NCBI GenBank assembly: GCA_949152475.1 | Contig: OX424568.1 | Location: 25,023,667 to 25,087,666 of the forward strand | Direction: 5' to 3' | DNA: 64,000 nucleotides | Source of the DNA: Terebella lapidaria | Taxonomy: Eukaryota; Annelida; Polychaeta; Terebellida; Terebellidae | Shown: in pieces, positions 53,790 through 64,000 of the stretch | How the letters are laid out: every line of letters starts with the position of its first letter | How positions within the stretch are numbered: position 1 is the stretch's first letter | Translations under genes and position numbers: made by a program | Notes under the pieces: generated by a model | Database searches by the model: none | What the model was told of the DNA's origin: nothing | Seen by the model: the letters and a program-made list of their open reading frames with translations, nothing else

Positions 53790-54316
53790 GATATGGGATC
53801 TTCACCCAAGAAGCCTTCGGAAAAGGGGAATTTCTCATGGTCTATCGGGGAGAACTCTTGTCCTATAACGATGCTCTCAAACGGGAAAAAAAATACTGCT
53901 ACTTCCCTTTCGAGGGAAGTAAGTTCTGGTAAGGTATTCCCATTACCATTCATTTACCTCATCAATATTGTTTACACTTCTGCATTTGTTCTCCAATTTC
54001 CGTTATCAGTAAATTTGAATGATGAATGCATACATTCGGTTTATCAGAAGGTGCATAAATGATCAGCAGTGTGTCATAACTTTTTTTAACAAGTATTACA
54101 TTTATAGACTGTTGTTTGCAGTTATGACGCAACCAAGTCGAACACACTAGGACGATATGTTAACGACATAGACGTGTTCGAATCGCCTAATGCCAAGATG
54201 CGCTTGGTCATATGTCAAAACAGACCACACCTGTGCCTCTTTGCTAAAGACGACATCAAACTGGCACGGAGTCGAGATATGATTATGGCTTCAAAGATGT
54301 TCCATGGCGGAAAAAG
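53790..54316 (+). pseudogene. KMT5A-like SET-domain methyltransferase, two exons, frameshift
   Basis: Exon 1 (53790-53928) follows GTTGACAG and encodes YGIFTQEAFGKGEFLMVYRG and ELLSYNDALKREKKYCYF, the N-terminal SET motif. Exon 2 (54122-54316) follows TTGTTTGCAG and encodes YDATKSNTLGRYVND, NAKMRLVI and PHLCLFAKDDI, the cofactor-binding part. The catalytic YDYG motif is present in the DNA near 54275 but in the next phase, so one base is missing around 54260. Both exons end at GT. The family transfers a methyl group to histone H4 lysine 20. Introns show it is not a processed copy. Confidence 0.75.
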
Positions 54317-54619
54317 GTACTGTGTTGAGCTATAATACCATCAAATAATAATTCGAAAGTTTTTGACATGTATATATGGTGTCAATGTATTCTGAGACCA
54401 GGCCGTTTGGAGCATCATTTGCAATTTTGGCTGTGTATCTGAGTCACCCGCGTTTGTAGAGTTATCCCGTAATCGTGTCTGAATTCACAAATTTGCACAA
54501 ATCTTTTTCGAATGTTTAAAAGCTCTGTACTGGTTAATACGGCGGCTTATTTGTGTCATTTTCATTTGGTTTAGATTTGTTTGGTATTTGGTGGCGGGGG
54601 GATTTTTTGGAGACTGGGA

Positions 54620-54815
54620 GATTTTCAAGTGGCGAAAATATTTTAGCTGGGGCGGAAATATTTTTAGCTGCAGCTGAAATGGTTATAGCTGCAGCGAAAA
54701 TAGTTTTAGCTGGAACAAAAATAGTTTTAGCTGCAGCGAAAATGTTTCAGCTGAGGCAAAAATAGTTTTTAGCTGCAACGAAAATGTTTTAGCTGAGGCG
54801 AAAGTAGTTTTAGAA
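54620..54815 (+). repeat. ~21-bp minisatellite (TTTTAGCTGCAGCGAAAATAG)
   Basis: Eight to nine imperfect units of 21-24 bases, each with TAGCTG and GAAAAT. A + frame across them reads repeated LAAAK-type blocks and is not called a gene. Confidence 0.85.
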
Positions 54816-55780
54816 TTTGGAATTTATAATTTGGATTTTTTTTTTTTTTAAATGAAAAATTAATATGGCACAAGTGAGCTGCCGTAGGTTAATGTCAAAT
54901 TTTGTTCATTGTGTTAAAATATGCAATATTTCATATAACGACCCGGAATAGGTGTAGAGTAGCCTCTTGATATATTTATGGGTATAATTGATCTGAGGTT
55001 CATAGCATATGTACATTAGTATAGGCCTACGTACCAAGGAATTCACATGTTTTGGGCTCTATATACAAATATTATATTAATGTACACTGATAACTCGAGT
55101 GGATAGATTCAAATGCATTTTTGATTGTCTTGGTGAATAAGAAGTCTACACCGTCAGGTACTAGTATGGCATTATACAGTTTTGTTCATTCGAATTTCAT
55201 ATTAGTTATTACAATCATTGCATAATTTGCATTCAATGTTGATCCTAAGCAAGTTGAACATATACTACGGATTTGCGATCTATACGTGTCTGTTGCCGCC
55301 TCTACCATGCTCTGTTTCTTAAAGATTGTTCCTCTAACTAGCTAAAACAGTTATCCACTTCGTGCTTGGTGCATGTCAAATTATTATGTCGGCTCGGTTT
55401 ATAATTTTGACATGCACCTCGCACTCAGTAGATAACAACTAGTATTACTTAAAATCCAACAACTCAGTGACGCCGAGGTTTGCAATACCAATAGGCAATA
55501 GAGCATGACCAGGACTTGACTAATGTAAAATCACAACCCCCACAAACCATTACCCAGACACGCCTATAAGCACACCCATCATGGCCAAAGTACCGTTTGG
55601 TGCGTATGTTTTCATTGGACGAGTAGTATTACGGCCCAAATAGTTTTGACTTGGTCTATTAGAAATGAGGTATGAGCATAAATGTTTGTATACAACCGAG
55701 ATGTGACAAATAATAATAATAATTATGAAATATGTTTATTTAGGGACACCCAATAAGTGTTCTTACATGTAGGCACTTCT
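54816..55780. other. No gene seen
   Basis: AT-rich. The phrase CATTGGACGAGTAGTATTA at 55610 recurs in variant form at 57625 (TAGTGGACGAGTAGTATTAA), on the other side of the LINE. Confidence 0.45.
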
Positions 55781-55784
55781 TTCC

Positions 55785-57600
55785 ATCGGGGCCCTCACAC
55801 ACTCTACTACTACTACTACTACTACATTTACATTTATAGAGCGCACATTTATATATTTTACAATATAATCAGCGGCGCTGTACAAAAATAATAATGAATT
55901 AATTGAACAAGTGATATTTTGTTTAGACATTAAAAGCTTTGGCGAAGTAATAGGTTTTGAGAGCTGTTTTGAAGGCTGGATATGTTTGGACGTTACGAAT
56001 GTGACATGGGAGAGTATTCCAGATGGTAGGACCAGATACTGAGAAGGAGCGATCCGCAAATGTTTTCCGTGCAGTTTTAGGGCACTTCAGTTTTAGTGCG
56101 TCCGCCGATGACCGTGTATTTCTTCGAGGTATGTTGATGTGTATGAGGTCTTGTAAGTACTTGGGTGCAGTACCTTGAAGGCACTGGAACACCAAGCATG
56201 CTATTTTGAACTGGCCACGATATTCAATCGGAAGCCAGTGCAAGGTTCTGAGGGCATCAGTGGCACTGGTGTAACGACCGCGATTGAGGACCAGTTTGGC
56301 TGCACGGTGCTGAATTCTGCGAAGAGGACCCAATGTGGTTGCAGGGAGGCCATACAACAAAGAGTTGGCGTAGTCCAAGTGGGATAAGACCAAGGAGTGG
56401 ACAAGTTTGTGGCATATATCCACTGTGATGTACTCACGTATATGGCGAATGTTGTACAAATTGAATGCAGCTGTCCGACACTTTTCGCTGATGTGACGTT
56501 TGAAGTTAAGAGTGTCGTCGAAATGGACACCGAGATACTTCACACACGAGGATTGTACAACCTTGTCTGAACAGACATTGATTGAATCGACATCACACTT
56601 ATCCAGTTGACTTTTATGACCGAACAAGATGAATTCGGTTTTGCTGGAGTTCATTTTAAGCCTGTTTATTGTCATCCAGTTGTTTATAGAGATCAAGCAA
56701 TTTTCCAAGTTCTCAAATGCTTCCAATGTTTTCTCGTTGGAGTTGGGATTGAAGGAGGAGTATATGGAGTGATCATCAGCGTACCCAAGTATGGAGACGT
56801 GATATTTGCTGATATGTTCATCAAGGGTGCTGGCATAAATATTATACAGAACTGGTCCACAAATTGAGCCCTGAGGAACCGAGCAGGTAAGCGGAGCTGA
56901 TGATGATAGATGACCGTCGATCATAACTTTGGCAGCTCGAGACCGAAGATAGCTCTCAAACCACAACAGAGGTTTGCCAGCAACACCAAACTTGTTATGA
57001 AGGACTTGAAGTAGCACATCATGGTCTACAGTGTCAAATGCTGCCGACAGATCAATGCACACCAATGCTGTGATGCATTGATATTCCATGCTCCAGAGAA
57101 TATCATTTGATAACTTGACTAATGCTGTCTCAGTGCTGAAAGACTTGCGGTATGCTGATTGATATATTGGGAGAAGAGCATTGCTTTCGATGTAAGAAGA
57201 GAATTGTGTGAGACATGCACGTTCAACAACTTTTGATAAAAACTGCAAGTTGCTGACAGGGCGGTAGTTTTTTAGAACACACTCCAGGCCGTCCCTTTTG
57301 AGAAGTGGCCGCACTATCGATGTTTTCCATGTGTCAACGAAAGCACCACTTTGGAGTGAACTGTTAATTATCCTAGTGATGAGAGGGAGAAGAACATCTA
57401 GATGCTCTATCACCAACTTTGTTGGAACCGGATCCGCTGGAGAGGTGGTTGGCTTACATTGTCTAATGAGTTTTTCCGCACCCTCAAGGGTCATGGGAGT
57501 GAAAGAACTGAATTCCTGTCCAACTATGAGCTCCTGATGAAACAAAGGGTAATGGCTGAGCTCATTAACAAATTTTTGGATACGGATTCAAAAGGTGATT
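55785..57600 (-). mobile_element. CR1-like LINE, 5'-truncated
   Basis: Contains the reverse transcriptase frame 57545-55923, a short 3' region with GTACAGCGCCGCTGATTATA, TATAAATGTAAATG and a (GTA)n tail at 55803-55825. The microsatellite tail in place of poly(A) and the protein fit the CR1/L2 branch. The endonuclease part is missing. Confidence 0.8.
55923..57545 (-). CDS. LINE reverse transcriptase, 540-codon intact frame
   Basis: RT motifs in order: NYRPVSNLQFLSKVVE (93-108), DLSAAFDTVDH (165-175), SVPQGSICGP (222-231) and YADD (255-258), the catalytic Asp pair. Then thumb and C-terminal regions with VKYLGVHFDD, LRRIQHRAAKLVLNRGRY, TLHWLPIEYRGQFKIACL and the final SFSVSGPTIWNTLP. The first listed residue is a TTG, and the frame stays open a little upstream, so the true N-terminus was lost in 5' truncation. 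No internal stop or frameshift in RT indicates a recent insertion. It would reverse-transcribe LINE RNA at a nicked target. Confidence 0.9.
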   Translation of the reverse strand: MFHQELIVGQEFSSFTPMTLEGAEKLIRQCKPTTSPADPVPTKLVIEHLDVLLPLITRIINSSLQSGAFVDTWKTSIVRPLLKRDGLECVLKNYRPVSNLQFLSKVVERACLTQFSSYIESNALLPIYQSAYRKSFSTETALVKLSNDILWSMEYQCITALVCIDLSAAFDTVDHDVLLQVLHNKFGVAGKPLLWFESYLRSRAAKVMIDGHLSSSAPLTCSVPQGSICGPVLYNIYASTLDEHISKYHVSILGYADDHSIYSSFNPNSNEKTLEAFENLENCLISINNWMTINRLKMNSSKTEFILFGHKSQLDKCDVDSINVCSDKVVQSSCVKYLGVHFDDTLNFKRHISEKCRTAAFNLYNIRHIREYITVDICHKLVHSLVLSHLDYANSLLYGLPATTLGPLRRIQHRAAKLVLNRGRYTSATDALRTLHWLPIEYRGQFKIACLVFQCLQGTAPKYLQDLIHINIPRRNTRSSADALKLKCPKTARKTFADRSFSVSGPTIWNTLPCHIRNVQTYPAFKTALKTYYFAKAFNV

Positions 57601-58679
57601 GACGGATTAAATGGCATTCATTTAGTGGACGAGTAGTATTAAAGGCGCAGTGTATGATACTTGGGCCAAACAATTCAACGTGAGTTGTCAGCCAAAGTTG
57701 GACGGATACTACTACTCCGCATCTACCGTCTCCGTAAAAGAGGCACTACGTTCCCCACAAAAGAGGAGACTCACCCTGAGCGGTAAAATTACCAAAGTAT
57801 GTGAATCATTGTCCACTGTCAACATTTAGCCAATGACACAAAACCAAGTTTCTAATGCAAAATTTCTCTTTGAATAGAAAAATTGCAGTGCGATGGGGGT
57901 CCCACCGAAAAACACCATAAAAAAATCGGCCATAGGCCAACACTTGACGAAATATCTACACATTTGTTTATTTACATTTAAAACATTTACTCATAATTTA
58001 CACATTGAAAATATTTACTGAACAACTAGCATTAGAAATTGACACATTTAAGACACCTCCTGAGCATCACCCAGCAGTAGAATTCACAATTTTAGAAATT
58101 AGACAAGAGTTGCTTCATTTACACAGTGACCTTGGCCTTAATACTTGTCCCTGAATTCTGAATTTTCAAAAATTTGTTAGAATTAATAATGCACAACTCC
58201 TGAGCAGACATACATATTGAAATTTTATGACGTCTCCTGAGCAAGACCCAGCCATTTGAGACTGACTCATTTAAAACATCCAATCGATGTGTGTATCAAC
58301 ATAATATATACTACTAACAGCACAAAATTTTGATGATGTCAATATAAAAAAAATCATAAAATACAGTATTGCTATTAATGTTCGTTACTACAACTTGGTA
58401 ACTTTCATATCATGATGCTGCATTTTTGGAGAACCATCTAATGAATTCAAGCAGATCGTGATGGCCGTTTTTGTATGCCATACTGGTATTATATGACAGA
58501 GGCGACGACAATTTTCGCACGACATAATGCCCATATTCCTACCAAATGATCATTCAACAGTGTATATTATTGATATATCATAACACATTGCAAAAAGTTC
58601 TTGGATAACCGCTATAATAGATTATAATGGTACTGGATATTCTAAAAAAAAACAAAGAGCAAAAAAAATATTCACCAGC

Positions 58680-58759
58680 AGGTAGATTCTAACCCACAGA
58701 GTCAACAGCCTACGTGTTAGAGAGCGAGCACTGTAACCACTCGGCCACCGAGCCATCAT
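58680..58759 (-). repeat. tRNA-derived SINE-like head
   Basis: The minus strand reads GGTGGCCGAGTGGTTA (A-box) and, 40 bases later, GGGTTAGAATC (B-box-like), at the spacing of a pol III type 2 promoter in a tRNA with a long arm. Acceptor halves do not pair well, so a SINE or tRNA pseudogene is more likely than a working tRNA. Confidence 0.65.
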
Positions 58760-59075
58760 ACAACTTGTTGCCGTATTCCCTTCCCCATTGTGAACAACTT
58801 TTACTGTACATGTATGACCGCATGCATGTCGGCATGACTGCACGAAGAAATCGATCCCAAAATAACTGTAACTTTATAACCCAAACTAATATTGATAACC
58901 AACTTTCACAGTCAACTCAATTGGAGAATTAGAGCAAGAAAAGTCCACATTTCATATTTGTGTATTCAAATCTGCATAAAACATTTCATATTTCCTATAA
59001 ATTGGCAACTTATGTTAGGTAATTTTGCGGCCACTACTCTAGGGCTACAACTATGCAACTTGCACATGACCCCCA

Positions 59076-60240
59076 GATTTTCGGCATCGGGCGATAATCG
59101 GGAGTTTTGGTCGTACGACCATCGCACATACACCATTTGACGCCGAATTGACCATACAAAAATACTGACAAAAATTAATGTTGATCGAAAGTAGAGTTAT
59201 TGCGATTTTTCGATTTTGACCTTTTACATGACCTTGACCTTAATTTTCGACCTTGAGTTAAGAAACTCCACAGATTTGTTCAATTTGATAAGGCACAACT
59301 CTTGAGTAAAAATCAATAACACATATCAGAACCTGGCCTCGCAATATGGGGTTGAAGTTGCGAGACATGAAACCATAAAATCAAGACCCTCGAATTTTTG
59401 ACCCGGACCGAAAATCGGGAATTTTGGTCGTACGACCATCGGGCATGCACCACAGGACGTGGAATTGACCATAAAAAAATATAAAAATACTCACAAAAAT
59501 TAACATTGAATAGAAACGGAGTTATTGCGATTTTTCGATTTTGACCTTTACTATGACTTTAACTGTAATTCTTGATCTTGAGTCCTACACCTTTACACAT
59601 ATGTTCAGTGTGATAAGACACACCTACTGATTAAAAATCAGCAACTTATATTGGATTTTGACTCCACAATAACGGTTTGAATATTGTACAAAATTCAAAT
59701 GATCTCAAAACCCCCAAATGTTCGACCTTGGGCGATAATCGGGAGTTTTGGTCGTACAACCATCGGACATACGTCAGCTGATGTCGAATTGACCAAATAA
59801 AAATACAAAAATGTTTAGAAAAATTAATTTTGATCAGAAGCGAAGTTATTGCGAATTTTCGATTTTGACCTTTACTATGACCTTAACGCTAATTCTTGAC
59901 CTTGAGTCCTATAACTTCACAATCGTGTTTTGTGTGATAAGGCACAACTTCTGAGTAAAAATCAGGAACATCTATCGGGAACTTGCTCTATTATATGGTT
60001 TTGAATATTGTGAGGCAGGAAAAACCTAAATTCGTGACCCCCAAATTTTCGACCTGGACCGGAAATCGGGAGTTTTGGTCATACGACCATCGGGCATGCA
60101 TCATATGATGCGGAATTGACCATAGAAAAATATAAAAATACCTAGAAAAAATAACATCGATTAGAAACTGAGTTATTGCGATTTTTCGATTTTGACCTTT
60201 TCCTTGACCTTGACCTCAGTTTTTTACCTTGACCTCCCAA
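59076..60240 (-). repeat. Four tandem ~320-bp monomers inside the element
   Basis: The phrase GGGAGTTTTGGTCGTACGAC or a one-base variant starts at 59100, 59417, 59741 and 60068, giving periods of 317, 324 and 327. Each is followed by GGAATTGACCATA-, GTTATTGCGATTTTTCGATT- and TTTTGACCTTT-type words in order. Confidence 0.9.
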
Positions 60241-61070
60241 AAGTTAAGCACTTGGTCGAGTATTAATTGCACATCTTCTGACGAATTTTCGGGACTTTAC
60301 GATCAAAATTGTGACCTGTAGAGCGCTAACAAACAAACAAACAAACAAACAAACAAACAGACAGACAGACAAACGCAACTGACCAACATACTTGACGAAA
60401 TTTAATTTCGTCAAGTAATAACACAGCTCAACATGGACTGCTAACAAAAACTGGGAAAATTTATTGCAACACATATCAATGTGTCCATGTATGCCATTCA
60501 AGACAATACTAGTTTTACACGACTGACATGTATAGGATGTTAAGTTGAGTATTTTTTGCATTGATGTTATATCTGAAAAAATGAATAATGAATATATATA
60601 AATATATAGTAGTAGTAGTAGTAGTAGTAGTTTATTTACAACTTCAATATACAAAAAAACATTAATCACATTCATTCATCTCAACATCAAAAATATTGGT
60701 ATATCTATTAGTGAATAAAATGATTTGTTTATGTTAAATGATTTGAATGACAAAATATTTCATTAATGCATGAGATAGAACAATATATTGAGGTCGTGGG
60801 ATTGAATTAGCTGTAGCTGTCTTCCATTCAACCCCAAAATAGATGTAATATTTTGATACATAATATAGGATAAGTTATAAATAATAAAGGAATTTGCGAT
60901 GCTGCATAACGACAGATGCCACAAAAGACCCCAAGCCACACCACGAGACGCCACGGGAGATGGAAGGCTAAGTGTATGGGGAATGAACACTGGACCAAGT
61001 CGACTTTCAAATATAAGGTGGAATATTTGAAGAAGAAAAAAACAGATTCAATTCATACTGTTAGTTATTT

Positions 61071-62690
61071 TTAGGCTACTTCGTGGCAGTCAGTGCAGAA
61101 TATGTTTGTATAAGTTACGGATCTGTTATATGAAGCGAACAGTAGAGATTTTATTTTCCTTTTGGCTTGTTGTTTGGAAATAATGTTTTGGAGATTCAAA
61201 GCAGTTTGATTCCATACAGTTGGGAAATTGAACAACGGAAGTCTCCCTGCGAACCGAGAATCGCAGCGCTTGATGTGCAATAAATTTGACTGCCTTGTAT
61301 GATATTTGTCACTCATCTGGTGGTTGTATTTAAATAATTCGTTGAAAGAAGCTGGTAGTTTGTTCCTGACATAATCATGCATGAAAAGTATTATTTCATA
61401 CCTGTGTTGATCGAGGATATTTAAAATATTAGATTTGATAAACAATGGATCGGTGTGACTATTGTATGATGCATTATGTATGGTCCTTATTGCCCGTTTT
61501 TGCATAATTATAGATCTTTTCATTGTAGAGGGGTTGGCATTGCCCCAAGCCAGAATTCCATACAGTATATATGGGTGTATTAGAGCATAATACAGTGTTT
61601 TCAGACTGTCAGGAGGCAGGATCTTCTTGACTTGTTTGATTGGAAAAGCCCTCTGGAAATTTTGCTATTAATGTGAGATAAATGATACTTCCAGGACAAA
61701 TGTTCATCGATGTGTAATCCTAAGAATTTAGTACTGTGTTCTTGATAATTTTCACCAATTTGTTGCAACGATGTGCCATTTGTTTGCAGTGACAGGTTAT
61801 CAGAATTATATTTCGTGTGTTGACTTCTAAAAATAACAAATTTGGTTTTTGTTGCATTCAGAGACAGTTTGTTGGCACAAAACCATATGTACAGTTTATT
61901 TATTTATGCATTTGCGCGTTCAAAGAGGTTAGTTATGCTAATATCAGAGATAAATAGGGATGTGTCATCGGCGAATGATAATATGCTGGCATTAGTCGAG
62001 TTGGCTATGTCGTTTACGTAAATTAAATATAAGAGTGGTCCTAGTATTGATCCCTGAGGGACACCACAAGTGACCACAAGTGATTTTTCATTGTCAAATT
62101 GGACATACTGCTTACGATTTGATAAATAGTTGATGAGCCATACTTTTGCGATCCCTCGAATGCCATAGTGATCTAGTTTTTTAAATAAAATATCATGATT
62201 GATAACATCAAATGCTTTAGAGAGATCGCAGAAGATTGACATCGTCAAATATTTAGAGGATAAGTTAATGTTGCTGGCTATGTCATTTAATAAATGTATT
62301 ATTGGGTGGATTGTTGAGTGGTTAGGGCGAAACCCATATTGATGATTGTAGAATAAATTTTGACTATTCATAAATGATAGTATCTTATTGAACATCACTT
62401 TTTCAAGTTTTTTAGAGATTGCCGGAAGTAAACTAACTGGTCTGTAATTGTTAAGTAATCCAGAGTTAGAAGCTTTATAGACTGGAATAACCTTTGCAAT
62501 TTTCAGTTCATCTGGTACTACACCATTTGCAAGGGAAATGTTAATTATGTGCAATATTGGTTCAACTATTAAGCTTATTGTCTCTTTCAAAATAATTGTG
62601 GAGATTTCGTCATGCCCCGCACTTGACTTTGATTTAAGTTTCCCTACCAGCTCAATGATAAGGGATGCTTGAATAGGTTCTAGGAATATG
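61071..62690 (-). pseudogene. LINE ORF2 C-terminal: reverse transcriptase, broken
   Basis: RT motifs IAKVIPVYKA, NNYRPVSLLPAISKKLEK, CDLSKAFDVINHD, GVPQGSILGPLLY and SFADDTSLF are intact between 62590 and 61904. A TAA at 61904-61906 follows, then the frame continues with shifts to 61071 (KRAIRTIHNASYNSHTDPLF, then TVWNQTALN). At least two lesions make the copy inactive. Confidence 0.85.
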
Positions 62691-64000
62691 CTGTTCGGAT
62701 TGGGATCCGAAAGAGAAGTAGAGAGAAGTAGTTATTGAATGCTTTGGCTATTTCAACTTTATCAGAGACTTGCGCATTATTAATGCTGAAATAATTAGGG
62801 AACTGGGATTGTTTGGAATGTTTACTAATTACCGACTGCAAAATCTTCCAGGTCTGTTTCATGTTTTGTTTGTTTACCTCTAGTGCCTCTGTGTAATAAT
62901 TTATCTTCAAAATGTGTTTAAGTTTGTTGTACGTATTTACATATTTTTTGTATTTAGCGACATTAATTCTAGAAGGATCCTTAACTTTTTTAGAGAACAG
63001 TTTTGTTTTTTTTCGTCTCGATATTAACAGTCCATTAGTGACCCAGGGTTCATTCTTAAAATGTTTTTTGTTAGACTTTATTTGAACCATCGGAAATGCT
63101 TCCTCATATGCCTTTTTATATACTTTGATAAACTCTGAGTAAGCTGTGTTCGTACAGCCTATCGAAAGTATGTGACTGAAATCTATTTCACTTAGTTGCT
63201 GTTTGAAATGTTCGATCTTCATTTGACTGATAATGCAACTTTGAATTGGTGGATTATGTTTCACTGTTGATTTGTTTTCTTCAATAGTGAAAATGCCAAA
63301 ATGATCTGCTACATCTGTTATAAAAATTCCAGTTTTTATGTTTGGATTGATGTTGTTGGAAAACATGTGGTCTATTAAGGTAGCTGATGTATTTGTTATT
63401 CTGGTTGGTTTTGTAATTAAAGGCACAAAACCTCTGGAAAAAATGTTGTCAACATAGTCATTTGTTTTGGCATGCACATTATATTTCAATAAATCAATAT
63501 TCATATCTCCCATGATAAAGCATTTTTTATTTTCAGAATTTATAATATCGGTTGTGTTGTTGAGAGTGGAAATGAAAGTTTCTATATTAGCATGTGGAGG
63601 GCTGTTCGGTCTGTAAATAACACCAACTATTTGTCTTTGTTCGCTGTTAGATCCAGAACTCACCTCAATAAATAGTGATTCATAAACATGTTCGATGAAA
63701 GTGCTCAAATCGTCGCGTACTTTAAAATTGATATGATCTTTGATAAACAGTCCTACCCCTCCCCTGTTACTATTAGACCTGCTGCGAGAGATGAAATCAT
63801 GGAAGCCCGGTAATTTAATTCTGTTATCCCTGTCGCATTTGTAGACCTCACTCACCCCTATAAAGTCGAATCCAAAGTGTTCATCACATGAGTCATGAAT
63901 TAAGTCTTTGAAGGATTCCCAGTTCGCAAAGAGACCACGACAATTCAGATGAAAATATGAAGTTGACCGTCCTTGAGTATGTATTAGAGTTTGAAAAGCT
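62680..64000 (-). pseudogene. LINE ORF2 N-terminal: APE-type endonuclease
   Basis: The frame is open from the window edge (HLNCRGLFANWESF supplies the first conserved Asn) through GVSEVYKCD (catalytic Glu), NRGGVGLFI, IVGVIYRPNSPP, CFIMGDMNIDLL (catalytic Asp region) and LIDHMFSNN. It ends with a helical linker typical of the endonuclease-RT join, then a frame change near 62700 (NYFSLLL). The endonuclease nicks target DNA to prime reverse transcription. Confidence 0.85.

Larger units (their letters stand above)
57928..60420 (-). mobile_element. Non-coding element with TCAAGGTCA arrays, copy at 58-60 kb
   Basis: Mirror image of 19733-22664: it opens with TCGGCCATAGGCCAACACTTGACGAAAT on the + strand (split here as TCGGCCATAGGCC and AACACTTGACGAAAT) and closes with AGAGCGCTAAC, an (ACAA)n run, ACTGACCAACATACTTGACG and the palindrome ACTTGACGAAATTTAATTTC. 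TGACCTTGACCTTGACC-type runs recur. A tRNA-derived unit is inserted near 58.7 kb. No protein frame. Confidence 0.75.
60607..64000 (-). mobile_element. LINE with endonuclease and RT, runs off the window
   Basis: Minus-strand element of at least 3.4 kb: endonuclease from the window edge to about 62700, RT to about 61650, a C-terminal region to 61071, then a 3' UTR ending GTTGTAAATAAACTACTACT with a (CTA)n tail at 60607-60632. The tail and protein place it in the Jockey/CR1 superfamily. It is in the same orientation as the LINE at 55.8-57.6 kb but a different family. Confidence 0.85.

Noticed and set aside
54553-54765. 70-codon + frame with LAAAK repeats
   Set aside because: It is the 21-bp minisatellite read in one phase.
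60244-60675. Minus frame of 143 codons with poly-Leu and repeated CLFVCLFV
   Set aside because: It translates the (CTA)n LINE tail and the (ACAA)n microsatellite of the neighbouring element.

Overview
The window looks like intergenic or intronic DNA from an animal, most likely a marine invertebrate and probably a lophotrochozoan such as a mollusc. That assignment is an inference from repeat content. Coding density is low, canonical GT/AG splice borders flank several coding islands, and the stretch is packed with eukaryotic mobile elements: Ty3/Gypsy and DIRS-like retroelements, non-LTR retrotransposons, P/THAP9-like and other DNA transposases, TTAA-flanked elements and many short inverted-repeat elements. 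No bacterial operon structure is present. Almost every protein-coding segment is truncated, frameshifted or interrupted by stops.

Region by region: 1-5682 is the 3' part of a Ty3/Gypsy element (RNase H tail, integrase, a long 3' region with an extra ORF, polypurine tract and one 1.38-kb LTR). 5690-7450 holds copies of two interspersed repeat families (called R1 and R2 here) and a decayed transposase of a family marked by a D-x-C-x-GQN(K/R)N signature. 7451-14800 is mostly non-coding, with an integrase-like scrap, an inverted-repeat element with ~120-bp arms, one P/THAP9-like transposase exon, a second exon-like frame and a zinc-finger scrap. 15159-16215 is a decayed Gypsy reverse transcriptase. 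18704-19749 is a broken HECT-type ubiquitin-ligase-like gene on the minus strand, cut by a 2.9-kb non-coding element (19733-22664) loaded with TCAAGGTCA motifs; possible upstream exons lie at 22.6-22.9 and 23.35-23.65 kb. 24687-25067 is a tandem duplication carrying a cysteine-rich, secreted-peptide-like frame.

27.5-30.1 kb holds a second copy of the GQNKN transposase and a Gypsy fragment whose integrase lies upstream of its reverse transcriptase. 30.1-36.15 kb is a nest: a P/THAP9-like exon, an inverted-repeat element, then a DIRS-like RNase H/tyrosine recombinase split by a 3.3-kb element flanked by TTAA. A second copy of that 3.3-kb element sits inverted at 47877-50290, directly abutting a smaller TTAA element. 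36.8-38.2 kb has three R2 copies, two of them in tandem. 40.0-42.3 kb is visibly GC-rich and carries a coiled-coil ORF; next to it, on the same strand, lies the longest intact frame of the window, a 789-residue protein with two duplicated zinc-binding modules and a possible DDE-like core. 52.7-54.3 kb has a LINE scrap and two spliced exons of a KMT5A-like SET-domain gene with a frameshift. 55.8-57.6 kb and 60.6-64.0 kb are two minus-strand LINEs, separated by another TCAAGGTCA-rich element containing four ~320-bp tandem monomers and a tRNA-derived insertion.

The genes do not form one pathway. The shared theme is layered transposition, including insertions into other transposons and into host-like genes. 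The best leads for undescribed biology are the 789-residue protein and its GC-rich neighbour, the TTAA element whose two copies share a reading frame not recognised here, the five R2 copies that keep one peptide frame open, and the nuclear-receptor-site-rich elements.
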